A DNA stretch of 64,000 bases. Source: Bremerella alba (GTDB lineage Bacteria; Planctomycetota; Planctomycetia; Pirellulales; Pirellulaceae). Below, piece by piece: positions 1-9,234 of this stretch. A program made the position numbers and the translations under genes. Each line of letters opens with the position of its first letter. Position 1 is the stretch's first letter. Location: NCBI RefSeq assembly GCF_013618625.1, contig NZ_JABRWO010000018.1:1-64000 (forward strand). The letters run 5' to 3'. The notes below the pieces were generated by a model. That model saw only the letters and a list, made by a program, of their open reading frames with translations. It had not been told where the DNA came from and did no database searches.

Positions 1-208
1 ACTTGATATCAAAACGACTGTGCGAACTGGTACGGTAATTTTCCATCCCCTGATTTTATCCGGAAACGGAAGAACCTAAAGGTTTCGCCTGAAGGCGAGG
101 GTTTTAGACCCATCGCAAGGACAATAAGGGGTTAGGAACCGAACCTTCCACGTACGATAAGGGTTCAATCGCCGAATTGCAGCGATTCGCCGAACTTCTC
201 AGTGAGGA

Positions 209-217
209 TGATATAAT
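209..217 (+). promoter_or_regulatory. Possible extended -10 promoter element
   Basis: TGATATAAT is a perfect -10 hexamer (TATAAT) with an upstream TG, the extended -10 form. It lies about 95 bases before the deaminase start at 314. No convincing -35 hexamer sits 16 to 18 bases upstream, so the call rests on the extended -10 alone. The rest of 1-313 shows no gene that can be supported, only a small TCGCC/GGCGA hairpin near 84-98. Confidence 0.35.
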
Positions 218-313
218 GACCAGAATATCGACGCCATATGTCACGATAATTGGCTGCTGCATATCACCGGTAGTCTTCCGCAACCAAACCACGATCTCTA
301 AGACCCACCCACA

Positions 314-1612
314 ATGAATCTAGGTCGTATTGAAAACTCTTGGATTGATGATCGCTACAAGGGAATACCCGGGGGAATCTCTCCCTTTCGCCTAAGTGAG
401 ATTGGGGAGCATGGATGGAACCTTCTCAACGAAGACCTTTCGTTGCCGATGGTTGTCATTAAACAGCCAGAGTTAAACCACAACCGCTTGTGGATGAAGC
501 ACTTCCTCAGGCAAACAGGGGCCCAACTCTATCCCCATGGTAAAACCACCATGGCGCCTCAACTGTTCGCCAAGCAGTTAGAAGATGGATCGCAAGGCAT
601 TACGCTCGCGACTCCCCAACAGGTTGCCGTTGCTCGGCATTTTGGTTTCTCGAAGATCTTGTTGGCGAATCAAATCATCGGCCGGCCGGCTGCGGAATTC
701 ATCGTGACGCAACTTAAGCAGGACGATCAATTCGAGCTGATGTGCCTAGTTGATTCCCTCGAAACAGTTCGCTTACTGGCCGATACGGCAAAAAGCTGTC
801 AGCTTCAGCGTCCGATCGAATTATTGCTCGAAGTCGGAATCGCCGGGGGAAGAACGGGCGTACGGGAACTTGCCAAAGCACTGGAAGTAGCGACAGAACT
901 TCGCCAGCACGCTCCTCAATTGCGATTGCGGGGGATCGAAGGGTTCGAGGGGCTAATCTCAGGAAGCACCGTAGAAGAGACAGAGTCACTGGTCCGCCAA
1001 TACCTTAAACAGCTTTGCGAAATTGCCAACGCTTGCGGTAAGCAAGGGCTCTTAAATACCGATCATCCCATTATTAGCGCCGGCGGATCTGCCTTCTTCG
1101 ATCTAGTGATTGAGGCACGAGATTGTTTTCCCTTTGAACAGCAACCTGAGATACTTCTCCGAAGTGGGTGCTACCTGACGCATGACTCAGGCATCTACAA
1201 GGCATTTCAAGAGCAAATGCTTGGCCGCTCCTCCGATCCAAGCCCTTTGCAGCAAGGGCTTCAGCCTGCGTTGGAACTGTGGGCCTATGTCCAGTCGCGC
1301 CCCGAACCAACACGGGCCATTCTCAATTTTGGTAAGCGAGACTGCTCTTTCGACGCAGGCCTTCCCAAGTTAGAGAAATGGTTCCGTCCCGGTGAGCATG
1401 ATGCTCCTCAGGCAATCGATCCCCAGGCTTCTGTGCGTTCTCTGAATGATCAACACGCTTTGGTCGATTTGCCAGACAGCTCACCCCTCAGACCTGGCGA
1501 TTTGGTTGCATTAGGTATCTCGCATCCATGTACCACTTTCGATAAGTGGAAGCTTATCCCCTTGGTGGATGAATCTTATAACATTACCGATGCGATTCGA
1601 ACGTATTTTTGA
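314..1612 (+). CDS. D-amino-acid deaminase / D-serine dehydratase-like PLP enzyme
   Basis: A 432-residue fold-type III PLP enzyme. The N-terminal alanine-racemase-like barrel carries the motif HGKTTMAP, with Lys77 as the expected PLP Schiff-base lysine. The C-terminal D-serine-dehydratase-like domain has the conserved GISHPCTTFDKW block, whose His404 and Cys406 match the zinc-ligand pair of the eukaryotic-type D-serine dehydratases. The family removes ammonia from D-serine or D-threonine, or cleaves D-threonine; which reaction applies here cannot be read from the sequence. ATG start; no strong Shine-Dalgarno is visible. It converges on a long leftward operon that ends 13 bases after its stop, with no terminator between. 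The operon contains a second PLP enzyme, so a shared amino-acid substrate is possible but inferred. Confidence 0.82.
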   Translation: MNLGRIENSWIDDRYKGIPGGISPFRLSEIGEHGWNLLNEDLSLPMVVIKQPELNHNRLWMKHFLRQTGAQLYPHGKTTMAPQLFAKQLEDGSQGITLATPQQVAVARHFGFSKILLANQIIGRPAAEFIVTQLKQDDQFELMCLVDSLETVRLLADTAKSCQLQRPIELLLEVGIAGGRTGVRELAKALEVATELRQHAPQLRLRGIEGFEGLISGSTVEETESLVRQYLKQLCEIANACGKQGLLNTDHPIISAGGSAFFDLVIEARDCFPFEQQPEILLRSGCYLTHDSGIYKAFQEQMLGRSSDPSPLQQGLQPALELWAYVQSRPEPTRAILNFGKRDCSFDAGLPKLEKWFRPGEHDAPQAIDPQASVRSLNDQHALVDLPDSSPLRPGDLVALGISHPCTTFDKWKLIPLVDESYNITDAIRTYF

Positions 1613-1625
1613 TCGACCTGATACC

Positions 1626-2501
1626 TCAGCGATTTTCCAATAACAGCAGGGATTGCGCCGCCCGAATTCGTACGTCGACTTCTTCGTCCTTTAATAAAGT
1701 TGTCAATGCTTCATGTGATTCGTGAATCCCTGCTCTTCCACAAAATTCCGCTGCATAAGTGCGTATCGCCGTATCCTGGGAATCGAGTTCCTCTTGGAGT
1801 GAATTAATGGAAGCTTGGTCCCCTAGGACAGCCAATGCTACGGTGAAGAATATTTTGTGTTGAGGTCGTTCTATGGCCACCATGCGCATGCGTAATCGAT
1901 CGATGTCATTTGCATTTCCATGCACGGTCAGAATCCAAGCAGCGATTCCGGCAACCTTGTCATCCTTTGCCTCGACCAGATCTCTGATCTTCTGCAGTGC
2001 GAGCTTCGTGTCTCCATTTGCCAGCGCTGCCGCAGCAAGTAACTGCTTGATCGGCTCTGAGTCATCTGTGAAATAGGGCTTCAACAGCCGCTGGTCCCCT
2101 GTTTGACCAACCTTAAAAAGGGACTCACATGCATGCCCATGACCATGCGTGTTCTGCGAAGTAAGGACCTCGTTGAACACCGCCAAGGCGTTCTTGTCTC
2201 CGGCGCGATACAACTCGCGGGCAAGGCCGCAGCGGTGCTGATCGTCGTTGGTCATTTCAAGTTTCCCCGACAGGGCATTAATAACTTCTTCGCCATGACC
2301 AGCCATGGTCAATGCTTCTGCGGCATGCATCGATGGCCAAAACTGATCACTTGTCAGGCCTTCGCGCAGGACCTGCAGACATGCCAGACGCGTGCTGTCG
2401 CGATCTTCCGTCGTGATAGCGAAAACCGTCGTAGACGTTAAAGCGCACACGATACAATTCAAGATGCACCATGTTGTTCGTTTTCGTTTTACTTTGTTCA
2501 T
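1626..2501 (-). CDS. Secreted HEAT-repeat protein
   Basis: About 291 residues. A basic, then hydrophobic N-terminus (MNKVKRKRTTW followed by a Cys/Val/Ala-rich stretch ending near VFA) looks like a Sec signal peptide. The rest is alpha-helical, with repeating units of about 30 to 35 residues typical of HEAT or PBS-lyase repeats, for example AIRTYAAEFCGRAG and DVRIRAAQSLLLL near the C-terminus. The ATG at 2501 is chosen because GGATAAAC precedes it and it lies 10 bases after the previous gene's stop; an upstream ATG at 2531 would overlap that gene. It is the last gene of the leftward operon. HEAT repeats are protein-binding scaffolds, and no catalytic motif was found. Its job in the operon is unknown. 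Confidence 0.75.
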   Translation of the reverse strand: MNKVKRKRTTWCILNCIVCALTSTTVFAITTEDRDSTRLACLQVLREGLTSDQFWPSMHAAEALTMAGHGEEVINALSGKLEMTNDDQHRCGLARELYRAGDKNALAVFNEVLTSQNTHGHGHACESLFKVGQTGDQRLLKPYFTDDSEPIKQLLAAAALANGDTKLALQKIRDLVEAKDDKVAGIAAWILTVHGNANDIDRLRMRMVAIERPQHKIFFTVALAVLGDQASINSLQEELDSQDTAIRTYAAEFCGRAGIHESHEALTTLLKDEEVDVRIRAAQSLLLLENR

Positions 2502-2511
2502 GTTTATCCAT

Positions 2512-3591
2512 TTAGGTGTCGTAGATATCATTCACATTCGCTTTGAATTGTTCAAGTGTGACGGTTTTACAAGTCACCGGCGCTAACATCGACTCGACCG
2601 AGGCAGGGTCCTTGAATCCTGTTCCCGTTACCAAGCAGATTACCGTCTCATCTGAGGAAACCCAGCCTTCAGCGACCGCTTGCTTGAGGCCAGCCAAGGG
2701 AACTGCGCCTGCCGGTTCTGAAAAGATTCCTTCCGCCTGGCAAAGTTCTCGGTGGGCTTGATAGATGGCTTCATCTTCGACCAGCACGCCTGTTCCTTTC
2801 GACGCACGGCATGCGGCGATCACTTCGTGCCCATCAATGACCGATGCCACTTGCAAGCCACTTATCTTAGAAGTGCACGCAACCGATTGTGCACGTAGTT
2901 TGCCATTGCGCAGGGGACCGGCAATCGTGTTGTTACCCGATGGTTGAATGCAGTGCACGCAGGGTAATCTTATCCCCTGGTTCATCAGCGTTTGGAACCC
3001 TCGACTCACGGCTAACGTAAGACCACCACCACCGGCACAACTGAAAACATGATCGGCGTGTTGGCCGAGAACGCCCAATTGCTGGACGATTTCGTGACTA
3101 ATGGCTTCCACGCCTTGCATGCCGGTAGGACTATATTGATAGGCGCTAATTTGCAACTGCGTTTCCGTTCGGCTGCCAGCTTGTAATAGAAAGTCGAACG
3201 TCCCTTGCGTTATTTCCGCATCGAGACCAAAACCGCGAACCTTTTGAATGTCGGCTCCATAGGCCATCATTTGATGCAGCTTTCCCACTGGAGCCCCATC
3301 CACCACGGCAATTGTGCACTTCATATCCGCAGCAGCACTGTAAGCGGCCAACGCGGCACCCGTGTTGCCGCTGGAAGTCGCTAACACGTGACGCTTTCCC
3401 TGGGCTGCCATGTCGGTGATCGCTGCCGAGGCGAATCGATCCTTGTATGATCCTGTGGGATTTAACGACTCGAGTTTAAAGAAGAGATTGGTCAATCCCA
3501 AAGCGGGGCCAATACTGCGAGAACGTAGCAGCGGTGTATTTCCCTCACCCAAAGTCAATGGCAAGCTTGTTGTTAGTGATTCAAGTCGCAT
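2512..3591 (-). CDS. Threonine-synthase-like PLP enzyme (fold type II)
   Basis: A 359-residue enzyme of the tryptophan-synthase-beta superfamily. The opening LTLGEGNTPLL and the PLP-lysine motif NPTGSYKDR (Lys50) are typical of threonine synthases. SSGNTG is the substrate/phosphate loop, and a glycine-rich SCAGGGG segment binds the cofactor phosphate. Threonine synthase converts O-phosphohomoserine to threonine. The setting, between an SDR and a HEAT protein in a catabolic-looking operon and with no homoserine genes, suggests a relative acting on another beta- or gamma-substituted amino acid. Dehydratases such as hydroxyectoine-utilisation EutB are in the same fold class. Its ATG follows the SDR stop codon directly, so the two are translationally linked. 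The family call is firm, the substrate is not. Confidence 0.8.
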   Translation of the reverse strand: MRLESLTTSLPLTLGEGNTPLLRSRSIGPALGLTNLFFKLESLNPTGSYKDRFASAAITDMAAQGKRHVLATSSGNTGAALAAYSAAADMKCTIAVVDGAPVGKLHQMMAYGADIQKVRGFGLDAEITQGTFDFLLQAGSRTETQLQISAYQYSPTGMQGVEAISHEIVQQLGVLGQHADHVFSCAGGGGLTLAVSRGFQTLMNQGIRLPCVHCIQPSGNNTIAGPLRNGKLRAQSVACTSKISGLQVASVIDGHEVIAACRASKGTGVLVEDEAIYQAHRELCQAEGIFSEPAGAVPLAGLKQAVAEGWVSSDETVICLVTGTGFKDPASVESMLAPVTCKTVTLEQFKANVNDIYDT

Positions 3592-4407
3592 CTACTTGGA
3601 AAACTCCTGCGGGAATTGTCGATGTTTTAAAGAGTAGGGCGTGGCTTGGTGACTCCAACCACCGTCGATTTCCAGGCAAGTCCCGGTCATATAACTCGCT
3701 CGGTTATCTGCCAGCATCACGATACTTCTCGCCATTTCCTGCGGTTCAGCAAAACGTCTCAGCGGGATCATGTCTTCTGCGAAACGTCGTAGGTCTTGAC
3801 TCAGGTTGTCACCATTCTCGGCAACGTAGTCCGCACTCATTTCCGTATCGATGGCTCCCAGGTTGAGTCCTAAGACACGAATTCCGTAGGGACCGTAGAG
3901 CGCCGCCAATTCGTACGTTAATGCATCGAGCCCACCTTTGGCTGCCACATATGCGGGGCAGATCCCAGGAGCCAAATTTGCTTGAATACTTGAAACGTTC
4001 AAAATGACTCCACTCTGCGCTGCTTGCATTGCTTCGCCGCACCACTTGGCCAGAAACGCCGGAGCCGTCAGGCAGATACGAAGCGTCGTTTCCCATTCGT
4101 CGAGTTCCATCTGTCGCATCGTGCCGATCCTGCGCCATGCGGCGTTGTTGACCAACACATCTATCCGGCCAAACTTATACAGACACTGCTGTACTGAAGC
4201 CTGGGCAAAGCTCAGGTCACCAAGATCCCCAGCGCAAACGGCAGCGTTGCCACCATCAGTCGTGATCAGGGAAGCGACCGCTTCCAAATTTGGACGATTG
4301 CGTGCGACGAGGAAACAGTCGTAGCCACTTCGAGAAAACTCCAACGCTGTAGCTGCTCCCAACCCTTGTGAGGCACCTGTGATCAATACGACAGGACGGT
4401 TCGTCAT
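3592..4407 (-). CDS. Short-chain dehydrogenase/reductase
   Basis: A 271-residue classical SDR. The Rossmann motif is TGASQGLG (from residue 10), NNAA is near residue 87, the catalytic Ser lies in NVSS (139/140) and the YxxxK pair is Tyr153/Lys157 in PAYVAAKGG. The C-terminus keeps the usual ITG-like segment (YMTGTCLEIDGGW). It oxidises or reduces an alcohol/carbonyl with NAD(P); the substrate is unknown. The start is supported by AAGGAATTC a few bases upstream. It sits 13 bases after the M14 deacylase stop and directly before the PLP enzyme, so a step on a hydroxylated amino acid or keto acid is a reasonable inference. Confidence 0.88.
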   Translation of the reverse strand: MTNRPVVLITGASQGLGAATALEFSRSGYDCFLVARNRPNLEAVASLITTDGGNAAVCAGDLGDLSFAQASVQQCLYKFGRIDVLVNNAAWRRIGTMRQMELDEWETTLRICLTAPAFLAKWCGEAMQAAQSGVILNVSSIQANLAPGICPAYVAAKGGLDALTYELAALYGPYGIRVLGLNLGAIDTEMSADYVAENGDNLSQDLRRFAEDMIPLRRFAEPQEMARSIVMLADNRASYMTGTCLEIDGGWSHQATPYSLKHRQFPQEFSK

Positions 4408-4420
4408 CGAGGAATTCCTT

Positions 4421-5323
4421 TCACTGTAGCTCCGCGTTTTCCAGGATGACGGCCAAGCAGTCTCCCGGATTTACAGCCGGCAGTATTCGCCGCGTAATGA
4501 GTTGCCCACTCTGGGATGAACGGATTACCGTTTTCTGAAGCGTATCGACATCCAACAAATATCCGAGTTCGTCGCCTGGCAACACGGAAGCTTGAAGGTC
4601 GATGAGAGCTCGGTAGAGTCCGGCGTGCGGAGACGGATAATTCCGTTGAAGATGACCGCTCTGTTCTCGATCGTCTTCGACCACAAATGGTCGTTCCTCC
4701 TGGGACTCTACATGCCCAGGCAGCATCTCTATAGCGGCCAACACACGCAAGCAGCCTGCTATGTATGCTTCGACGCCTGCTTGTTGACAGCCTCCACCGC
4801 CGCCCCACTCGGCATAAATGGCCGTGACACCGGCGTCACGAGCAGCCGAAAGTGACCGGCCTTCCAGCTGCGGCGTTGTCCCCCAAATGATCGGCAAACC
4901 GAAAGCCTGGGCCATTCGGCGCTGACGATCGAGCACGGTTTGATCGGCAACCAGCATATAGCCCACCAATGGAGCAATCTCCAACGCTTGGCCACCGGTG
5001 TGCAAGTCGATCAGGAAATCAGCCTCTTCAATCAGCCTGGTTAGCTCGAAAGCGATCTGTTGCGTAGAAGTTCCCTCAGCATGCCCGGGAAACGTCCGCG
5101 CGAGATCCAACGCGTCGTCGCCAATTCGGCTTTGCCGAGAAAACGCCGGACGATTGGCGATCGGCACCAGGACAACCTTTCCGACCAATGCAGATTGATC
5201 CACCATTTCAGCAAGGCGATGAACCGCCTCGATCGATTCGTACTCGTCGCCATGGATTCCGGCGATAATCAATAGAGTCGGACCGTCTTGATTGCCTTGG
5301 ATGGTGATTCTCGGAACGGTCAT
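4421..5323 (-). CDS. M14-type succinylglutamate desuccinylase/aspartoacylase-family deacylase
   Basis: About 300 residues. Zinc ligands typical of the family are visible: GIHGDEYES (His24, Glu27) and DLHTGG (His108). A later AEWGGGGG block supplies the probable catalytic Glu. Family members remove acyl groups from N-acyl amino acids (aspartoacylase, desuccinylase, and the DoeB/EutE enzyme of ectoine breakdown). The ATG at 5323 overlaps the symporter's TGA as ATGA, with AAGG upstream, and is preferred over an ATG at 5353. The overlap indicates translational coupling to the transporter, so the imported compound is plausibly an N-acylated amino acid. That last point is inference. Confidence 0.8.
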   Translation of the reverse strand: MTVPRITIQGNQDGPTLLIIAGIHGDEYESIEAVHRLAEMVDQSALVGKVVLVPIANRPAFSRQSRIGDDALDLARTFPGHAEGTSTQQIAFELTRLIEEADFLIDLHTGGQALEIAPLVGYMLVADQTVLDRQRRMAQAFGLPIIWGTTPQLEGRSLSAARDAGVTAIYAEWGGGGGCQQAGVEAYIAGCLRVLAAIEMLPGHVESQEERPFVVEDDREQSGHLQRNYPSPHAGLYRALIDLQASVLPGDELGYLLDVDTLQKTVIRSSQSGQLITRRILPAVNPGDCLAVILENAELQ

Positions 5324-6957
5324 CTGGTTGAGACCTTCATCGACGGAGGGCATGCCACTTCTTCCTGCGGCTGAGATTGCGGACGACGCATGGTATGAAT
5401 CGTTAAGCCGGCGAGATCATTCCGAGTGCAGGGAATAACCCAACTCGACAAATATCCCACGATGAAACAGGTAACCGTGCCAGCAGCGCCGGCCAAATAG
5501 ACATGAATCGAGGTATCAAACTGGACGATCCCCGTAGCAATGGCACCAGAAATCAGCCCGACAATCGCTCCTATCCAGTGCGTTCGGGTTGTGAAAACGG
5601 CAAGCAAGAAAATGCCCGCCAGTCCTCCGCCTAGCATTCCAATCATCAAATTGAAGTAGTCGAACAGTGAGGTTATATTCAACACCCCCATGATCAATGC
5701 CATCGCGGTTCCTAATGCACCAATAATCAACGTTAGAATCCGGGCAATTCGTAGTTCCTGATGCGGGGTGGCCTCTCCTTTAACCCGCAACCAAAAATCG
5801 TTGACGATCGCCGAAGCAATCGAGTTCATGCTCGAGTCGAGCGAACTCATCGCAGCGGCAAAGATTCCAGCAATCACCAGGCCTGCCACCCCCACCGGAA
5901 GCTCGCGAACGATGAACCAAGGAACAATTTGATCGGCACTTTCCGGAGTGGCTAGTTCGGGATGCACTTCGTAGAAAACCCACAGCGAAGTCCCCAACGC
6001 CATGAATAAGATCCCCGTAGGTATGACCATGATCGCGTTGAGCCAGATACTCCTAGCAGATGCCGTCTCGTCCTTGGTAGTCAAGTATCGTTGAACGACC
6101 GTCTGGTCGGTCGTATATGAGACCAGGTTGATGAAAAAGAACCCGATAAACAGCACCCAACTCGTGGGAGCATCGAGCGATGTCGACCAATCAAACAGCG
6201 TGACTTTGTCGGCGGAGTAGGCCATCTCCCATGCCGTTGCGGGGCTGCCCACGGCCCAGATGGAAGCTCCCAGGCAAAGAATGGCTCCGCCGATCAAAAC
6301 GACCACCTGTACCACATCGGTCCAGATCACCGCTTCAATACCGCCGAGCACCGTGTAGGTGGTTGCCAGGACTCCCATCACGACAATCGCCAACAATACG
6401 TTGACTCCGGTAGCCGCAGAAATCGCTGCTGCAGGAAGTAGCAGGACGATTCCCATACGTCCCACCTGAAACGAGATAAACGTTAGGCTCGCCAGCCAGC
6501 GAACGATCACGTTGAATCGGTATTCCAGGTATTCGTAGGCCGTTTGTACGTTGAGCCTGCGAAACAATGGCAGAAAGAAGAAAATGATCAACGGGGCGAG
6601 CAGCAAGATCGTCCAGCTACCTACCAGCCTGGTCCAATTGCCCCCCTGGGTTAGTGCCAACGCAGGCACCGACATAAAGGTAATCGCTGACAACTGCGTA
6701 CCGTATATGGACAGCCCGGCCGCCCACCACGGGATACGACCCCCGGCTAAAAAAAAGTCACGGCTATCCGATTCTCGGCGAGAGAAGAAGATCCCCACTC
6801 CGATCATTCCGGCTAAATAGGCGACCAAGACAACCCAATTGATCCAACTAAAAGAAACCGGATCCGCTTGCTTAGTGGCAACAACTTCTTGCGCCCACAA
6901 CTCGCTGGCAATACCAGGAGTCATTACCAGAATTGCCCCAATTCTTTTCCAATTCAT
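5320..6957 (-). CDS. Sodium:solute symporter (SSS family)
   Basis: 545 residues, strongly hydrophobic, with about 13 membrane segments. An N-terminal signal-like helix precedes the SSS core, as often in planctomycete members. Conserved family stretches are seen: DFFLAGGRIPWW, the GGIEAVIWTDVVQ block in the middle and SSLDSSMNSIAS later. It would import a small solute with sodium; SSS members carry sugars, sialic acid, amino acids and carboxylates. It follows the DapA-type aldolase by 21 bases and overlaps the M14 deacylase by 4 bases. The specificity is not readable. A sialic-acid transporter role is possible from context but unproven. Confidence 0.88.
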   Translation of the reverse strand: MNWKRIGAILVMTPGIASELWAQEVVATKQADPVSFSWINWVVLVAYLAGMIGVGIFFSRRESDSRDFFLAGGRIPWWAAGLSIYGTQLSAITFMSVPALALTQGGNWTRLVGSWTILLLAPLIIFFFLPLFRRLNVQTAYEYLEYRFNVIVRWLASLTFISFQVGRMGIVLLLPAAAISAATGVNVLLAIVVMGVLATTYTVLGGIEAVIWTDVVQVVVLIGGAILCLGASIWAVGSPATAWEMAYSADKVTLFDWSTSLDAPTSWVLFIGFFFINLVSYTTDQTVVQRYLTTKDETASARSIWLNAIMVIPTGILFMALGTSLWVFYEVHPELATPESADQIVPWFIVRELPVGVAGLVIAGIFAAAMSSLDSSMNSIASAIVNDFWLRVKGEATPHQELRIARILTLIIGALGTAMALIMGVLNITSLFDYFNLMIGMLGGGLAGIFLLAVFTTRTHWIGAIVGLISGAIATGIVQFDTSIHVYLAGAAGTVTCFIVGYLSSWVIPCTRNDLAGLTIHTMRRPQSQPQEEVACPPSMKVSTR

Positions 6958-6978
6958 ATCATCGATTCACAAAAGCTG

Positions 6979-7890
6979 TTACGAACTGGGCTGTGTTAAG
7001 GATAATTTCATTTCATCCTCGATCAGCTGTTGAATTGCCGTTTGCGACAATAAGTGGGCTCTCTGCTGGTCATCAAGACGATGATAAGGTTCCGGTGCCA
7101 TTTCGCCAGCGATTCCCATTGCATTGAGAACTGCTGTGACCGAACCAAACAGTCCAACCTCGCGAGCAATCGGAAGGAATGCCGACAGTTCGGCTTGAAT
7201 GCGGTCGGCTTCGTCGAAATCACCTCGATCAGCCGCGTCTGCCAATGCCCTCGAATGATTCGGGAACAAGGCGAACAAGCCGTCAAGATTGTCCGGCACA
7301 CCAAGCCGGATCAGATCGGCTACACGTTCTGGTTGTGCCGGAACCACTCGTGTAAGATCGCCAAATCGATTCCACAGATCGACCGTCCACTCCCAGCTTC
7401 GTGTGCACTTCAGGCCATGAATATTGGGATGCTGGACAACCTGTGCGATCAACTCCATCGACAACTCAGTCCCTGTTAGCCCCGGCAGGTCGTAGAGAAA
7501 CACCGGTCGCTGAGCAGCATCGGCCAATTGCCAGAAATAACGACGAAGCTCTTCTGGCGAAAATTTCATCAGGTACGGTGTCAGCACGACAAGTCCATCG
7601 AGGGAATACTTCTGCGCGGTCCGAATTCGGGCAAGCGTTCGTGCAAAGCTAGTATCACCGACACCTACCCACAATTCGCAGCGGCCAGCGACTGCCGAAC
7701 TGCTTACATCAATCAATTGCTCGTAGGTAGTATCGGTTTGAAGCTGCATTAGCCCCATCGTACCGGCCACCAAGAGCCCGTCGATTCCAGCGTTTAACTG
7801 TGCTACGACATGAGTCAAGAGGCCATCGACGTGAAGCTCTCCGTGCGAATGGAGGGGAGTGCAAATCGCGGATGTTAGTCGTGTTGACAT
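6979..7890 (-). CDS. DapA/NanA-superfamily aldolase or dehydratase
   Basis: A 303-residue class I (Schiff-base) lyase. The conserved Tyr133 lies in FLYDLPG and the Schiff-base Lys161 in IHGLKCTRS, both at family positions. The usual GTTGE loop is altered to GTMGL, so canonical dihydrodipicolinate synthase activity is doubtful. The family includes N-acetylneuraminate lyase and several catabolic aldolases and dehydratases that give pyruvate or a keto acid. Sialidase-like genes and an SSS transporter beside it would fit a NanA-like role. The expected NanE/NanK partners are absent and amino-acid enzymes surround it. ATG start; a weak GGAG lies 13 bases upstream. Confidence 0.82.
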   Translation of the reverse strand: MSTRLTSAICTPLHSHGELHVDGLLTHVVAQLNAGIDGLLVAGTMGLMQLQTDTTYEQLIDVSSSAVAGRCELWVGVGDTSFARTLARIRTAQKYSLDGLVVLTPYLMKFSPEELRRYFWQLADAAQRPVFLYDLPGLTGTELSMELIAQVVQHPNIHGLKCTRSWEWTVDLWNRFGDLTRVVPAQPERVADLIRLGVPDNLDGLFALFPNHSRALADAADRGDFDEADRIQAELSAFLPIAREVGLFGSVTAVLNAMGIAGEMAPEPYHRLDDQQRAHLLSQTAIQQLIEDEMKLSLTQPSS

Positions 7891-7924
7891 TTAAAGAATT
7901 CGACTCCGTGGTAAAGCGTAGGAA

Positions 7925-9202
7925 TTACGGGATCGCGAGGGGCTGAGAACGAAGTCGAGCCAAGACATATTCACGTTCTCGGTAGCTCTGATGAGCGCGA
8001 GGATAGGTCAAAATCAATTCGCCTGATTTACGGTCTTCCATCAAGTGCACGTGCGATAAATCAAGTCGGCCTCGATCGGCGTCTGGTGGTGTTTTTTGGT
8101 CGATAATAACTGTACTCGAGCGAATGAGCATCAACGACTGAGGATCGACTTCTCCCAAAACAAGCGGGAACCGAGGCAGATTTCCCGACGCGTTTTCTGG
8201 TGTAATATTGCCAATCCAGAACATGCGTCCCGAACTATGCCGCATTAGCACCGACATGCTGCTGGGAGAGTAAAAAGGAGTCCCATCATCGTAGGTCCAT
8301 CGTTGAGGGTGACTCCATGTTTGCCCTTCATCTTCCGAAAAGCTCATCCACTTGCTGGCCGGCACGTTAGGATCATGCGAATTGCTGCCGCGCATTACCA
8401 TGAGGATGCGTCCGTCAGGAGCCTGCACGATGGTCGGTTCAATCAGGCCTCGACACGTTTGCGAGACATCCCCCGCAACTCGCTCCGAGGAAGTCCACGC
8501 GAGACGACCATCCTTCTGCCATTGGCCCTGCAGGACAACCGCTTCAGTATAAGTGTGAGCCTTGGGTGGTTTCACTAAATTTCCTTGGTCATCGACGATC
8601 GTCATTTGGGCTGGCACGAGCACGCGGCCACTCTGGGTGACGATAGGGGCACAACCATTGTCCCCCAGGTAAACCGCGTTCTTACCAATCCACAGATCAT
8701 CGAAAGGATGCTTTGCGTCATACTTCGCTCCCTCTTCGACTATCGGATCATCACAAAGCCAGGTGCGTCCTCCATCTTCGGAAACACGGTAACGCAAGTA
8801 ATACGTTTTCTGGGCAATCGGCGGTTCAGCAATCTTTGGATTCAGTTTAGGCGTATCGAGCGAATTGACGATCGAAAGCAAAATGTTTTTCTCGCGATCA
8901 AGAACCGCAGTTGTCGGGTTGCGTCGATAGCCGTCCGGCAACCCATGCGACAACTTATGATGCGACCTAATAGGACGCCACGACTGGCCGTTGTCATCCG
9001 ATTGCCAAGTGGAACTTGTCAGCCGATCGGCTTCCGTATCGGCATAGATCGCACGATAAAAAGGGGATGCCGTTTCCGAAACCTCGCGGCTGACGATGGT
9101 CACGCAACCCGAGGACGGTTCCTTAGCTTCGACGCAGATCGGACAGACCATCGACAAGCAAAACAGGAAGCTAGGAAACAACGTCGAAACGTTAATCTTC
9201 AT
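7925..9202 (-). CDS. Secreted sialidase-like BNR-repeat protein
   Basis: 425 residues with a cleavable signal peptide (hydrophobic LFPSFLFCLSMVCPI). Asp-box (BNR) motifs recur: SDDNGQSW, SEDGGRTW and SEDEGQTW, the mark of six-bladed sialidase-type propellers. Planctomycete genomes carry many such proteins, often automatically called exo-alpha-sialidase, and few have been tested. I cannot place the full arginine triad and catalytic Tyr/Glu of a true sialidase with certainty. It is one of two in this operon and precedes the aldolase and transporter, so release of an extracellular substrate is the likely role. Confidence 0.8.
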   Translation of the reverse strand: MKINVSTLFPSFLFCLSMVCPICVEAKEPSSGCVTIVSREVSETASPFYRAIYADTEADRLTSSTWQSDDNGQSWRPIRSHHKLSHGLPDGYRRNPTTAVLDREKNILLSIVNSLDTPKLNPKIAEPPIAQKTYYLRYRVSEDGGRTWLCDDPIVEEGAKYDAKHPFDDLWIGKNAVYLGDNGCAPIVTQSGRVLVPAQMTIVDDQGNLVKPPKAHTYTEAVVLQGQWQKDGRLAWTSSERVAGDVSQTCRGLIEPTIVQAPDGRILMVMRGSNSHDPNVPASKWMSFSEDEGQTWSHPQRWTYDDGTPFYSPSSMSVLMRHSSGRMFWIGNITPENASGNLPRFPLVLGEVDPQSLMLIRSSTVIIDQKTPPDADRGRLDLSHVHLMEDRKSGELILTYPRAHQSYREREYVLARLRSQPLAIP

Positions 9203-9234
9203 AAAACGAAAGTCCCGTCGTTTTTGTTACGGTG

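Noticed and set aside
104-292. 62-codon frame on the minus strand before the deaminase gene
   Set aside because: No Shine-Dalgarno, no family features and no signal; it lies in a probable promoter region.
2512-3591. A biosynthetic thrC
   Set aside because: No homoserine kinase or dehydrogenase gene nearby and the operon looks catabolic; only the family was called.
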